Shown here in pieces: positions 1 through 8,998 of a stretch of DNA of 64,000 bases. The translations under genes and the position numbers were made by a program. The DNA is from Virgibacillus sp. LDC-1. Its GTDB lineage: Bacteria > Bacillota > Bacilli > Bacillales > Amphibacillaceae. Location: assembly GCF_030137545.1 (NCBI RefSeq), contig NZ_JARUVL010000009.1:1-64000 (forward strand), in the 5' to 3' direction. The notes beneath the pieces were generated by a model. The model was not told the DNA's origin. It saw nothing but the letters and a program-made list of their open reading frames with translations, and did not search any database. The first letter of the stretch is position 1. Each line of letters opens with the position of its first letter.

Positions 1-93
1 GAAAGTGGCCATATCCAGAACTGGGCAATGGTTATGAACCAACTTCTTCTTCAAGATGAACTAAAAGATAGAGTGTTAAAGTATCTTGAGTAA
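1..93 (+). CDS. C-terminal end of an unidentified protein (partial)
   Basis: An open frame enters from the left edge and ends at TAA (91-93), giving 30 residues that end in LKDRVLKYLE. The piece is leucine- and charge-rich and looks helical. It converges on the ComJ-like immunity gene, so it could be another immunity gene or the edge of the toxin island. Too little is present to name it. Confidence 0.45.
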   Translation, partial: ESGHIQNWAMVMNQLLLQDELKDRVLKYLE

Positions 94-140
94 ATTAGAA
101 CTTACACACTTTATTTGACAAGCCCGCCGTCCATAAATTT

Positions 141-608
141 TTATATAGCTGGATTTGCTTTCATTAATAAATTTTCAGTTGAAATTAATTCATCGTCTGC
201 TTTCAAAACTCTTGCAGTAGTATTTTCACTCTTTATAAATGAAAACGTATAGTGCTCTGTGTTATTTACATTTTTAGCTGTAAACAAGACTTCATAAGTA
301 CCTTCAGGTATATCAATTGACACTGTTTCCATTACAGAACCTATTTCTACGCCACCCTTTTCAACTTTGAACGGAACAACAATCGCTCTTATTATATCAT
401 CATCAGTTTCTATTTTTTTAGTCATCTTCACAGTAATCATACAATCACCATCACTAGAGAGTGTTCCAAAGGAAACTGAACCCTCTCTCCACGAAAATCC
501 TTGATTTACATGAGTTTCATTCCAATCATTAAAAGGGTTATCAAGTCCATACTGAAATAATGCAATCTGTGAATAAAGTATTTCAGTTTCAAAAGAAAAC
601 TCACTCAT
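141..608 (-). CDS. ComJ-like immunity protein for the adjacent NucA/NucB-type toxin
   Basis: This 155-residue protein resembles ComJ/Nin, the inhibitor of the competence nuclease NucA in Bacillus. The resemblance rests on overall pattern: an acidic beta-rich protein with a conserved WREGSVSFG segment and a segment ending IDIPEGTYEVLF. It starts 16 bp after the stop of the NucA/NucB-domain toxin cassette, on the same strand, as expected for a toxin-immunity pair. ComJ is known to bind and block NucA in the cytoplasm; here the inferred job is protection against the toxin tip encoded at 625-1317. Family assignment is from memory of conserved features, without a profile search. Confidence 0.75.
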   Translation of the reverse strand: MSEFSFETEILYSQIALFQYGLDNPFNDWNETHVNQGFSWREGSVSFGTLSSDGDCMITVKMTKKIETDDDIIRAIVVPFKVEKGGVEIGSVMETVSIDIPEGTYEVLFTAKNVNNTEHYTFSFIKSENTTARVLKADDELISTENLLMKANPAI

Positions 609-624
609 TTATATAATCCCTCCA

Positions 625-1317
625 TTATTTAAGTCTTACTCTTGTTCCATCTGGATAATTTCTTAACTTATTCCCTAAATAAGCACCTGCACCTCTGTTA
701 TCAGATGGACTAACAGGTCTCACACTTGCCCCCATACCGCCCTCTTTAAACATTGCTGGTGGGTATTCATCTAAATCCTTTCCTGGAACTTTATCTAGAC
801 CGCTTAAGCTATCTTTTCTTCGTAACTTTGCACCTGAACGGTCAATGGTTAATGTGTCTGGATGACCTGCTTTTTGTGCGTCTTGAATATGCTTACTTGT
901 TTCAGGATATCTATTACTAGGTATAGTTACTTCAACATCAACTTTACCCGTACCCTTACTCACATTACTTGCAGCACCACTGCCTCGCGTAGCTTTACCC
1001 GCACTATTGGCGCTGAAGCCTAACTTTCCTAACTTAGCTACTTTGAGCACTTTTCCGATTGGCACAGGCACGAGACTAACTGCCGCAATGGTTCGATCTA
1101 GGAAGCTGGCGTCCTTGTTGAATAGGGTATTTACATCATCGAACACAAGGAATTTCGCCGATTTCATGCCGATTTTCCCTGCTACTTTTGCTCCTACGAC
1201 AAGTCCTGCGCCTACTTGCTGTAACCCGGTGGTTGCTTTTTTAGTCGCTATTTTCGCCCATGATCCTAGTTTACCAAATATTGACGGACTTTTCGGCTCT
1301 GGTGTATGCTGCTCCAT
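625..1317 (-). CDS. Orphan toxin tip: RHS linker plus NucA/NucB-type deoxyribonuclease domain
   Basis: Residues 1-120 are the linker shared by every tip in this island (EQHTPEPKSP, then a Lys/Gly/Ala-rich stretch, FDDVNTLF and SLVPVPIGKVLKVAKLGKLG). Residues 123-230 match the NucA/NucB nuclease family: DEYPPAMFKEGG, SDNRGAGAYLGN and YPDGTRV are its hallmark segments, with catalytic Asp/Glu in the first. Secreted NucA makes double-strand cuts during DNA uptake; here the domain is a probable antibacterial DNase. There is no signal peptide and no YD core, and the ATG after TAAGCAG has no ribosome binding site. It is therefore probably a silent tip that needs recombination with the main RHS gene. 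ComJ-like immunity follows at 141-608. Confidence 0.85.
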   Translation of the reverse strand: MEQHTPEPKSPSIFGKLGSWAKIATKKATTGLQQVGAGLVVGAKVAGKIGMKSAKFLVFDDVNTLFNKDASFLDRTIAAVSLVPVPIGKVLKVAKLGKLGFSANSAGKATRGSGAASNVSKGTGKVDVEVTIPSNRYPETSKHIQDAQKAGHPDTLTIDRSGAKLRRKDSLSGLDKVPGKDLDEYPPAMFKEGGMGASVRPVSPSDNRGAGAYLGNKLRNYPDGTRVRLK

Positions 1318-1371
1318 CTGCTTACATTTTATTATTACAGCTATATTCGACCATTTACTAAATCAAGCTAC

Positions 1372-1444
1372 CACAGTCCTGATGAATTAAGGACTGTGAT
1401 TACAATGGTTACCCTTATTCTCGGCACTAGGTCATCCATTGTAA
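1372..1444. other. Two consecutive hairpins upstream of the NucA-type cassette
   Basis: CACAGTCCT (1372-1380) pairs with AGGACTGTG (1390-1398), and TTACAATGG (1400-1408) pairs with CCATTGTAA (1436-1444). Neither is followed by a T tract, so a terminator role is unlikely. They lie between the cassette at 625-1317 and the terminator of the next cassette, where the other cassettes carry recombinase remnants. Function unknown. Confidence 0.4.
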
Positions 1445-1448
1445 ATTC

Positions 1449-1486
1449 AAAAAGGGTGTCCCAAAAGTAAGTCTTTTGGTGACACC
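1449..1486 (-). terminator. Rho-independent terminator after the immunity gene at 1496-1861
   Basis: On the minus strand a GTGTC-CCAAAAG / CTTTTGG-GACAC stem with a 5-base loop is followed by CCTTTTT. It lies 10 bp past the stop codon. Confidence 0.8.
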
Positions 1487-1495
1487 TCTAAATAT

Positions 1496-1861
1496 TTAAC
1501 CTCTTATTTGTTTATTAAATATATCGTGAAGATAGACTTCTTTTGGGTTGTTTAATAAAATACTATTTTCATCTTTCTTATAGAATAGTTCTAGTTTCCC
1601 CTTATTTGTGTCACTTTCAATAGTTCTTACACCATCGAGTACTGCAAATAATCCGAAAATGGAAGTATCCACTGCTCTTTTAACAACTTCAATTAATTTC
1701 TCTCTGTCAGTATCATCCAGTTGATTAAACCAACTGGATAATTCTATATCTTCACTACTTGGTTTTCTTCCTGGAGGGTCAATTAAATCTTCTACACTGT
1801 CTGTTATACTTTCTTCTCTAACAACTTCTATAATATTCTTAACGAAATCTTCGTTATTCAT
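1496..1861 (-). CDS. Probable immunity protein for the HNH-like toxin tip at 1880-2581
   Basis: This is a 121-residue acidic, helical protein with no signal peptide. It starts 18 bp after the stop of the toxin cassette and is followed by a terminator, so toxin and immunity form one unit. Its middle (WFNQLDDTDREKLIEVVKRAVDTSIFGLFAVLDGVRTIE) resembles the middle of the immunity protein at 16539-16889 (FYDSLTEENKDTLMRIIEQ, then a Val/Ile-rich LGVIDGSS segment). The cognate toxins are also related, which supports the pairing. The family is not recognised by name; immunity is inferred from position and from the parallel pair. Confidence 0.7.
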   Translation of the reverse strand: MNNEDFVKNIIEVVREESITDSVEDLIDPPGRKPSSEDIELSSWFNQLDDTDREKLIEVVKRAVDTSIFGLFAVLDGVRTIESDTNKGKLELFYKKDENSILLNNPKEVYLHDIFNKQIRG

Positions 1862-1879
1862 TTAAAACTATTCTCCTTT

Positions 1880-2581
1880 CTATTTTACAAATGAACCTGG
1901 ATACATAGATTTATTAAGATTCATTAACTCTTTTAAGGTACTATTTGGAGCATTCGTATGCCTTCTTAAATCCCAAATATCTTTTGCTAATAAATCTCTC
2001 GCACTACCATTATAATCTCCTTTTAGGGTAGGTATCCTCTTATGTTCTCTAAAAGGAACTGCAATAGATGGAGCATATTGAGGGTTGTATCCATCTATAA
2101 CTTGACTGGCAGGATGTTTCTGTCCTACATGATGAATGTCTAGCTTGTCTCCTACAGCTGACCTTTTTTGTAAGTCATCAAACACCCCTACCTCATATTT
2201 CTGTACTTTACCCGTACCCCTACTCACATTACTTGCAGCACCACTTCCTCGTGTAGCTTTACCCGCACTATTGGCGCTGAAGCCTAACTTTCCTAGCTTA
2301 GCTACTTTGAGCACTTTTCCTATTGGCACAGGAACGAGATTAACTGCTGCAATGGTTCGATCTAGGAAGCTGGCGTCTTTGCTGAATAGGGTATTTACAT
2401 CATCGAACACAAGGAATTTCGCCGATTTCATGCCGATTTTCCCTGCTACTTTTGCTCCTACGACAAGTCCTGCGCCTACTTGCTGTAACCCCGTGGCTGC
2501 TTTTTTAGTCGCTTTTTTCGCCCATGATCCTAGTTTACCAAATTTTGACGGACTTTTCGGCTCTGGTGTACACTGCTCCAT
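1880..2581 (-). CDS. Orphan toxin tip: RHS linker plus HNH-like nuclease domain
   Basis: Residues 1-120 are the island's shared linker. The variable part (123-233) has DIHHVGQKH, then APSIAVPFREHKR, then AKDIWDLRRHTNAPNSTLKELMNLNKSMYP. A D-x-HH motif followed by P-x-I-x-VP and a further His is the layout of HNH/treble-clef toxin nucleases, so nuclease activity is likely but inferred. The toxin at 15842-16537 has the same layout (DAHHAGQK, APAINVPKVGH, ARDIRELRR), making the two homologous. There is no signal peptide and no YD repeat. It starts at ATG 2581, just after the recombinase-derived leader; in this copy the leader frame runs through the start because a TAA has become CAA. Confidence 0.75.
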   Translation of the reverse strand: MEQCTPEPKSPSKFGKLGSWAKKATKKAATGLQQVGAGLVVGAKVAGKIGMKSAKFLVFDDVNTLFSKDASFLDRTIAAVNLVPVPIGKVLKVAKLGKLGFSANSAGKATRGSGAASNVSRGTGKVQKYEVGVFDDLQKRSAVGDKLDIHHVGQKHPASQVIDGYNPQYAPSIAVPFREHKRIPTLKGDYNGSARDLLAKDIWDLRRHTNAPNSTLKELMNLNKSMYPGSFVK

Positions 2582-2681
2582 CTGCTTGCATTTTATTATT
2601 ACAGCTATCCGTATATTTCAAGCTATATCCATCTTTGGCTTGCTCTTGAGTCGAGAGTCGTATATACCCGACAATGTTCAA
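2535..2681 (-). pseudogene. Serine recombinase N-terminal remnant (leader of the orphan tip)
   Basis: A TTG start preceded by GGGAGGATAAAAAT opens a frame beginning M-NIVGYIRLSTQEQAKDGYSL. This is the canonical start of a large serine recombinase (YxR-x-S with the catalytic Ser). Homology stops after about 23 residues. The frame then enters the cassette out of phase with the toxin and ends at 2535. It is the left-hand counterpart of the remnants at 13987 and 15742. The start of the recombinase has been joined to the cassette. Confidence 0.65.
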
Positions 2682-2694
2682 ATTTTTATCCTCC

Positions 2695-2722
2695 CGTTAC
2701 GAAAATTCAGATCAACGTAACG
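2695..2722. repeat. 28-bp quasi-palindrome upstream of recombinase remnant (left copy)
   Basis: CGTTAC ... GTAACG ends enclose 16 bp. The half next to the leader (AATTTTCGTAACG when read on the minus strand) equals one half of the right-hand copies, while the other half differs. It lies directly upstream of the GGGAGG ribosome binding site of the remnant. It could be a recombinase crossover site or an operator. Confidence 0.6.
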
Positions 2723-2864
2723 CTTAGCCACTATATTTAATATAAATTTATTGCATGCAGCTTAAGCGATACAATCAACCCCTTTACCGATACAAATTAA
2801 TTGTGTATCGTAAAAGTAAATTAAAAAAGAGGAAGGGAACTATCATTCCAATATCCCCTATAAA

Positions 2865-2898
2865 CTAAAAAGGACGGCTAACAATAGGGTAGCCGTCC
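2865..2898 (-). terminator. Terminator after the immunity gene at 2926-3309
   Basis: GGACGGCTA (2872-2880) pairs with TAGCCGTCC (2890-2898). On the minus strand the stem is followed by TTTTTAG. The sequence from here to 2722 holds no gene that I can support. Confidence 0.85.
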
Positions 2899-2925
2899 AA
2901 ATTCTACATTACATAGTTAATTCTT

Positions 2926-3309
2926 TTATTCTGTTTCATCTATTGACAACACTTCTAAACCTGCACAATAAAATCTAATCATGTTGTTCTCATAATCTTC
3001 TACTAAATATTTCTTATTTTGTTCAAAGCCACTCGCACTCAAATTATTAATTTTAAAACCCATTAATTGATTGTAACTGTTTCCAAATCCTAATAAATCA
3101 AGAGAAGAAACATCATTAAACTTCATTTTCAAAGTGAATTTTCTTTTATCCACTTCTAATATAAAGTCTATTTCTAAGAATGACACTGGGTCATAATAAG
3201 AATTATAACCAATATAATAATGGAAATCCGTAATATACTTAACATTTGTTGATTTGAAATTAGGAATTTTCTTTTCCAATTCTGTTCCTTCATACCACTC
3301 TTTCATCAT
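2926..3309 (-). CDS. Probable immunity protein for the main RHS toxin tip
   Basis: Chosen start is ATG 3309, whose A overlaps the last base of the toxin stop (TAATG). GGAGG lies 8 bp upstream, inside the toxin gene, so translation is coupled. An ATG 15 bp further upstream precedes that ribosome binding site and is less likely. The 127-residue product is rich in aromatic residues and beta-prone, with FHYYIGYNSYYDP and FLEIDFILEVDKRKFTLKMKFNDV, and has no signal peptide. I do not recognise the family. A coupled small gene directly after a toxin tip, followed by a terminator, is the standard place for immunity. Confidence 0.65.
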   Translation of the reverse strand: MMKEWYEGTELEKKIPNFKSTNVKYITDFHYYIGYNSYYDPVSFLEIDFILEVDKRKFTLKMKFNDVSSLDLLGFGNSYNQLMGFKINNLSASGFEQNKKYLVEDYENNMIRFYCAGLEVLSIDETE

Positions 3310-3902
3310 TACTTTATCCTCCATAAATTATATCTAAATTCCATCCCTTTCTCAGGATGGTACCCAGGCCCATATTTATATTCATGTAAATGTGGAACTG
3401 AATGGTCTTTTGGCATACTGTGGTCTGAATGGTCAATCCGATATTTCTGTCTACCAAAGTTATCATAAATTACAGTTGATTTTTCTGTTTTACCATTATA
3501 ATCCCTGTAATGGTCTATTTTTGAACCTGGAGTAGCATTTTGTGGTGCTTTCTTCCTCCAATATTCATCAGGTACAAATGGTTCTTTTGCTATATCATTA
3601 CCCTTACCCTTAGTACCCCTACTCACATTACTTGCAGCACCACTTCCTCGTGTAGCTTTACCTGCACTATTGGCGCTGAAGCCCAACTTTCCTAGCTTAG
3701 CTACTTTGAGCACTTTTCCGATTGGCACAGGCACGAGACTAACTGCCGCAATGGTTCGATCTAGGAAGCTGGCGTCTTTGCTGAATAGGGTATTTACATC
3801 ATCGAACACAAGGAATTTCGCCGATTTCATGCCGATTTTCCCTGCTACTTTTGCTCCTACGACAAGTCCTGCGCCTGCTTGCTGTAACCCCGTGGCTGCT
3901 TT
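3309..3902 (-). pseudogene. Main RHS gene, third segment: linker end and toxin tip, out of frame with the core
   Basis: The frame is open from just after a TAA at 3905-3903 and continues the shared linker (AATGLQQAGAG, FDDVNTLF, GKVLKVAKLGKLG). The core gene upstream has A5 where all other tips have A6, so this segment is out of phase by one base. The variable C-terminus carries KIDHYRDYNGKTEKS, YDNFGRQKYRIDHSDH and PHLHEYKYG. A Tyr/Gly/Arg strand followed by D-H, H and H-x-H is common among RHS-associated nuclease-like toxins, but the exact family is uncertain. It has no start codon or ribosome binding site of its own for the full domain (first ATG at 3830). Restoring one A would fuse it to the core. 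Confidence 0.7.
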
Positions 3903-4465
3903 TTAGTCGCTTTTTTCGCCCATGATCCTAGTTTACCAAATATTGACGGACTTTTCGGCTCTGGTGTATGCTGCTCTATCTGCGCTAGCATTTCGTTATA
4001 AGCCTGGGCTCGTCGTTGTCCTCCATAACTCAGCTCGGACGTATACGGGACACCATCTAAGCTACTTGAAGTTCGCACTGCTTTTGCATATGGTGGTGGA
4101 CCATAGGATGCTATTTCTTCTGCGTTTCGATGCATAAGATCTTGAGCTGTAATTGTCTCGCTCCACTCGATATAACCATTTTCGGTAAATTGCTGCGTTT
4201 CCTCTTCTAATATTTTAGGGATGTCGCCTTGCACTAGCATCCACTTTGCATAATCATAGGTCCAGCTTTCAAAGATATCCTGGCGATACGTTTGGCGAAT
4301 AAATCGATCTTCAACCGATGTATTTACTAGCTGCGTATCAGAGGTTGTTTTCGCATAGGATCCTTCTACATAATTCCAGAACTCAGCATATTCGGTGCCG
4401 CCTTTATTATAACCGATCGAATAATCTGCTTGATTCCGAACCCATTCCGGTACATTCCCACTTGG
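3605..4465 (-). repeat. Left arm of long inverted repeat (RHS post-core region and tip linker)
   Basis: This 861-bp stretch is nearly identical to the reverse complement of 11887-12748 (862 bp). The one-base length difference equals the A5/A6 difference at 3900-3904, and encoded proteins differ at only a few residues (for example SELSYGG versus SELIYGG). The repeat begins at the CCAAGTGGGAAT that encodes the end of the RHS core motif DPSGN and ends where the variable toxin begins. Confidence 0.9.
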
Positions 4466-7400
4466 ATCTACCATATTGATGGGATTATTCATTACATATG
4501 CATATCGATTTAACGATTGGGTTTGCTGTGGAACCCCTGGATACGTGTCCTCCGAGATAAATCTTCCATTTGTCGGGCTGTACCATCGGGCACTATAATC
4601 CATTAATCCTGCAGTAGGGTCATAGGTTTTTCCTGTATATCCTGTTGCATTGTATGGTGCAGGCATATTGGTAAATAGATTTCCAAATGCATCATAACGA
4701 TATGCCATAACATGGTCACCAATACGATCAGATACGTCTAGCACATTCCCCGTTGGATCATAATTATAATATAAGAGCCCGCCTCTTGTCCGAATATTCC
4801 CTGGCCATCCTTGCTCCTTTTGTCCATGGAAGCCAAACATCTTACGTGATGTCACTTGACCATTTCCCTCATAATATTCTACGAGCGGCTGACCTTTTGG
4901 ACCATATTCCTTCATCACATTACGATCAAGTCCACGATACATGTAGTACGTCTGTTCAGAGGAAAGGGTTGTACTATCTTGCTTTTTAAATAAGCCATAT
5001 TTTTTACCGTTTCCTCGGTTAATGGCATTCCACTTTCCATGACCTTTTCCATTGTTTTGTTTAATGGATTTATAATCATACATTGTAGCTTCTCGAAGGA
5101 CCTTTCTACCTAATGCATCATATTCATAGGTTACTTCCTGTCCATTCGAATAGTAGACACCACTCAAACGATTGTCGGCAGTGTAATCGTATTTAACAGT
5201 GCCATCATCTGCCCGCTTTTCTACCATATTACCATTTGCGTCATAAATATAATTGCTGGTTCCGGAGCGAGTCATTTGATTCGCTTTATTATAGTCATAT
5301 GTGGTCACTTCTCCATCCGCGACCATCTTTGTTCGATTTCCACTAGCATCATATTCATAGTTTGCTTTTTTAACTGGTGCCATCATATATTCTGGCTCTG
5401 GATGGCTTTTTTCATCATAGAAAGCTTGCCATTCTATTGGCTTGCCACCATGAAAAACATTCTTCTTCGATTGATTATTTTCTTTTCCGTTCCCGTTACC
5501 CTTTCCGTTATTTCCTTTATTACTAGAGTTATTATTCTTATCCTTATTTGGCTTGTCGTTTTTATTTCCTTTATTATTATTGGAGTTCTCTTGCTTATCT
5601 TTATTTGGTGCGCCTTTTTCATTATTTTTCCCAGCTCCGTTTGAATCAGCTTTAAGTTCATTTTGTTCTGCGTGAACGGACATAATAAATGAACTAAAGA
5701 ATTCTACAAAATGCTCCCAAATGGAAATGAAGAAGTTTTTAATTCCTTCTATGACGCTTTCAAAAAAATGAACGATTTTACTAAAGAAAGAATCACTTTT
5801 TGCAGTAGAGTCTTCTTCTACATTTGCAGCCGAAGCATCTTGTGCTTGTTTTTTATCAATGTTCTTTCCGTCTTCGTCAGCAGTTTTCTCATTTCCTTCT
5901 ATCCGGTCATTTTTCTCTGATTCAGAGAGTTCAATATCATTAATCCATTTATTTACATTATCGTGCTCTAAATCCATTGTTTGCTTATTGGTAAACTCTT
6001 CAGAATTAACGGTGTCCTTATTTTTATTATGGTTCTTGTTCTTTTTATCCTTTGGTGGAGTATAAATATTGTCATGTAATTGTTCTAGTTTTTCCTTCGG
6101 ATAATTTACTTCTATCAAACGATTTAGTGCATCATATTGATAAGTAGTTTGTGTACCGTCATCTGAATAGTCACCAATACGATTTCCAATTGCATCATAA
6201 TAGTATTGGGTAGAGCTATTGTTTAATACAAAACGATAATTTGTGTTACTCATTTTCGTAACGTTTCCATCAGCATCATAATCTTTACTGATTGTATTAC
6301 CGTTCGCCAGTAGTCTTGAGGTTTCTCTCCTCATAGAGTCATATTCAAACATTGTTTTATTATCATCTGGATCCGTGACACTTGTTACTAAATCACGATT
6401 ATTGTACGTATAGGAAATCGTCCTGTCTTCACTATTAGTGAGGGAAGTTATGTTACCAACCTTATCGTATTGGAAAGTTAATTGCTTATCCATCGTTACA
6501 TTATGCTGGTTAGTTAATCTTCCTAAATTATCGTACGATAATTTATCCACAGCAGCTGGCGAATGCATCTCCGTTAGTCTATTCATGCGGTCATATTTAT
6601 AGGTTGCCTTGTAATCATCAAATGCAACGGATTTTACATACCCATTGGAAGTGTAGCCATAATCAATCGTGTCTCCAACTGGTGTCTTTTCTTTGATTAG
6701 CTGACCTGCCAAATCATATACAAATTCAGACTTGTCTCCTAAAGCATTCGTTTCAATGGTTGGTTGATTATTCAGATTATATTTCCACGTTCGATCATTT
6801 CCATTAGGATCGGTTAGTTTTGTTAAATTTCCTGCTGCATCATATTGATAGTTTGCAACTCCACCAAGCGCATCCTTCACTGTTGACAATTGATTTAAAC
6901 GATCGTATCCATACGTCGTCGTGCTACCTATTGCATTTGTTTCTTTAACTAAATTTCCTTCAGGATCGTATTGGAAAGAAGATATAGATCCACTTGGATT
7001 CTTTAATTTTGTTATTTGATTCAATGCATCATAAGTATATTCAGTCTTACTGTTATCAGCATGCGTTTCCTGAATTAAATTCCCAACTGCATCATAGGAA
7101 AACTTGGTTTCGAAACCATCAGTATCTGTCGCTTTAATTAATTGCCCAATTTTATCATATTGATAACTGGATTCTCTCTCTAACGGATCCGTCTCTTTTA
7201 GCAAGTTCCCTTCGGTATCATACTCTAATAAAGTCTTGTCATGTGAAGGGTTCGTTACTTTTGTAACCTGTCCATTCGTGTTGTAGGAATAATTCCACTC
7301 CGCTCCCTCTGCATCAACTTCTTTTATTTTCCACCCTAAAAGGTTATATTGAAATGAAGTTTGACCACCAGCAGGATCTTTATATTTTGTAATATGACCT

Positions 7401-8998
7401 GTTTTATCGTACGTATAATTAGCTTTCCGTCCAATCGGATCTTCTACAGTTGTTCGATAACCCAAGGCATTATATTCATACTTCCAAACGCCTCCCTCGG
7501 GTTCTTTAATTTGTATAATGTTTCCTTCAGAATCGTATTTAATCTCCGTTGTTGCCCCTACAGGATTAACTTCTTTAATCAATCTACCTAATAAATCATA
7601 CTGAGATTTAGAAGTATTCCCATCTGGATCGATAACAGCAGTTTGGTTTCCGACTACGTCATATTGATATTTATACACATGACCTTTTTTATTTTTATAA
7701 CTATCTAACAATGCCATAGAATTGTAGGTGTATATTTCTTCATGACCTGCAGCATCGGTTATTTTTACAACGTTGCCAAGTGCATCATATGCATAGCTCG
7801 TTTTTCTTCCTAATGCATCGGTTTCTTGTACTAATTGATTTAATGCATTATATTGATACTCGGATACATGGCCAAGTGCATTGGTTTCTTTGACGATTCC
7901 TTTTTGATCATTATATTCCAAGGAAGTAACATTCCCTAATTGACCTGTATGTTTCGTAATTCGATTTAACGCATCATATACGTAGTGTTCTGTTTTATTA
8001 TTCGGTGTTTGAATGCGAATAACGTTATCAAGAAGGTCATAATCATAAACCGTACTTTTATTTAATGGATTAATTTCCTTCTTCACTCGGCCAAGTGCAT
8101 CGTATTCATATTTAAAAACCGCTCCATTCTCTTGTGTAGCTGATAGAAGTTGACCAGCTTTATCATAGGAATAAGAGACCGTCGCCTCTAACGGCTTTTC
8201 TACCTTTATCATTTGCCCATTCTTATTGTAAAAATAGTGCATTGTCTGATTCAGTGAATCGGTCAAGGATGTCATTTGCCCATTCTGATTATATGTCATT
8301 TTTGTTAATCCGTTTTCGGCATCTATTGCTTGAATCAGATTTCCATTTTTATCATAGGAGTATTTAGTTACTCCATTGTTCGGATGGACAACTTTCGTTA
8401 ATCGACCATTCCCGTCATAATTTTGGATTAATTCTGCGCCATTTGGCATCGTCTTTTTAATGATTTGATCATTTGCGTTATATTTAAATTTTGTAGCATA
8501 ACCTAAAGGATTGATCTCCTCTGCTATTCTTCCAAGTGCATCAAATTTCCATTTCGTTATATTACCCAAAGGATCTTTTAATGATGTTCTTCTACCCGCT
8601 TTATCATAACCAATCTTTGTCGTTCCTTTTATATCCTTAATAGTAGTTAATAATCCCGTGTTGGTATCGTATTCATAGCTTGTAACCTGATTTAAAGGGT
8701 TTTTGGTGCTTTTCAAACGCCCAAAATCGTCATAAATATACTGCTCAGCTTTACCATCTGGACGAATGACTTTTGTTATTTGATCTAGTGAATTGTATTC
8801 ATATTTTGTCGTTTTTTCTAAAGGTTCATTCACTTGAGTCAATCTACCAACTTGGTCATATTTATATTCTGTACGATGTCCTAACTGATTTGTTAATCCA
8901 ACAATCTGATCAAGCGAATTATATTCATAAACGAGGGTGCTTTTATCAGGATAAGTAAATATTCTTTTGTTTTTGCTATCTTGATAGTCCCATTGATA
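3857..8998 (-). pseudogene. Main RHS gene, second segment: YD-repeat barrel, RHS core and linker
   Basis: This continues the YD-repeat protein from the segment at 8976-11666 after a frameshift near 8990. It has no start of its own; an in-frame TTG at 8842 has no ribosome binding site. From TTG 8842 (residue 1), YD repeats (YxYDxxGx, LxxxxDxxG) fill residues 1-920 and 1140-1370. An insert at about 925-1137 holds Asn/Lys-rich low-complexity sequence around a hydrophobic segment (FFISIWEHFVEFFSSFIM). The RHS core (GLMDYSARWYSPTNGRFISEDTYP to MVDPSGN) ends near 1460, followed by about 150 residues of conserved linker. A one-base loss in an A tract at 3900-3904 ends the frame at 3857 with RGYSKQAQDLS. 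RHS cores of this kind form a hollow cage around a C-terminal toxin; the likely role is delivery of a contact-dependent toxin. Confidence 0.85.

Noticed and set aside
1007-3906. Plus-strand open frames rich in Pro, Ser and Thr (ALKPNFPSLATLSTFPIG) repeated at several tips
   Set aside because: They are exact antisense shadows of the shared linker and appear at each copy, on the opposite strand on the right side (12351, 14083, 15769).
5276-6065. Plus-strand frames encoding hydrophobic Ile/Phe-rich peptides
   Set aside because: They are antisense to the Asn/Lys-rich low-complexity insert of the RHS gene, whose codons read as hydrophobic in reverse.
8840-8842. TTG at 8842 as the start of a separate 1,661-residue protein
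   Set aside because: No ribosome binding site precedes it, and YD repeats continue in frame upstream to about 8998.
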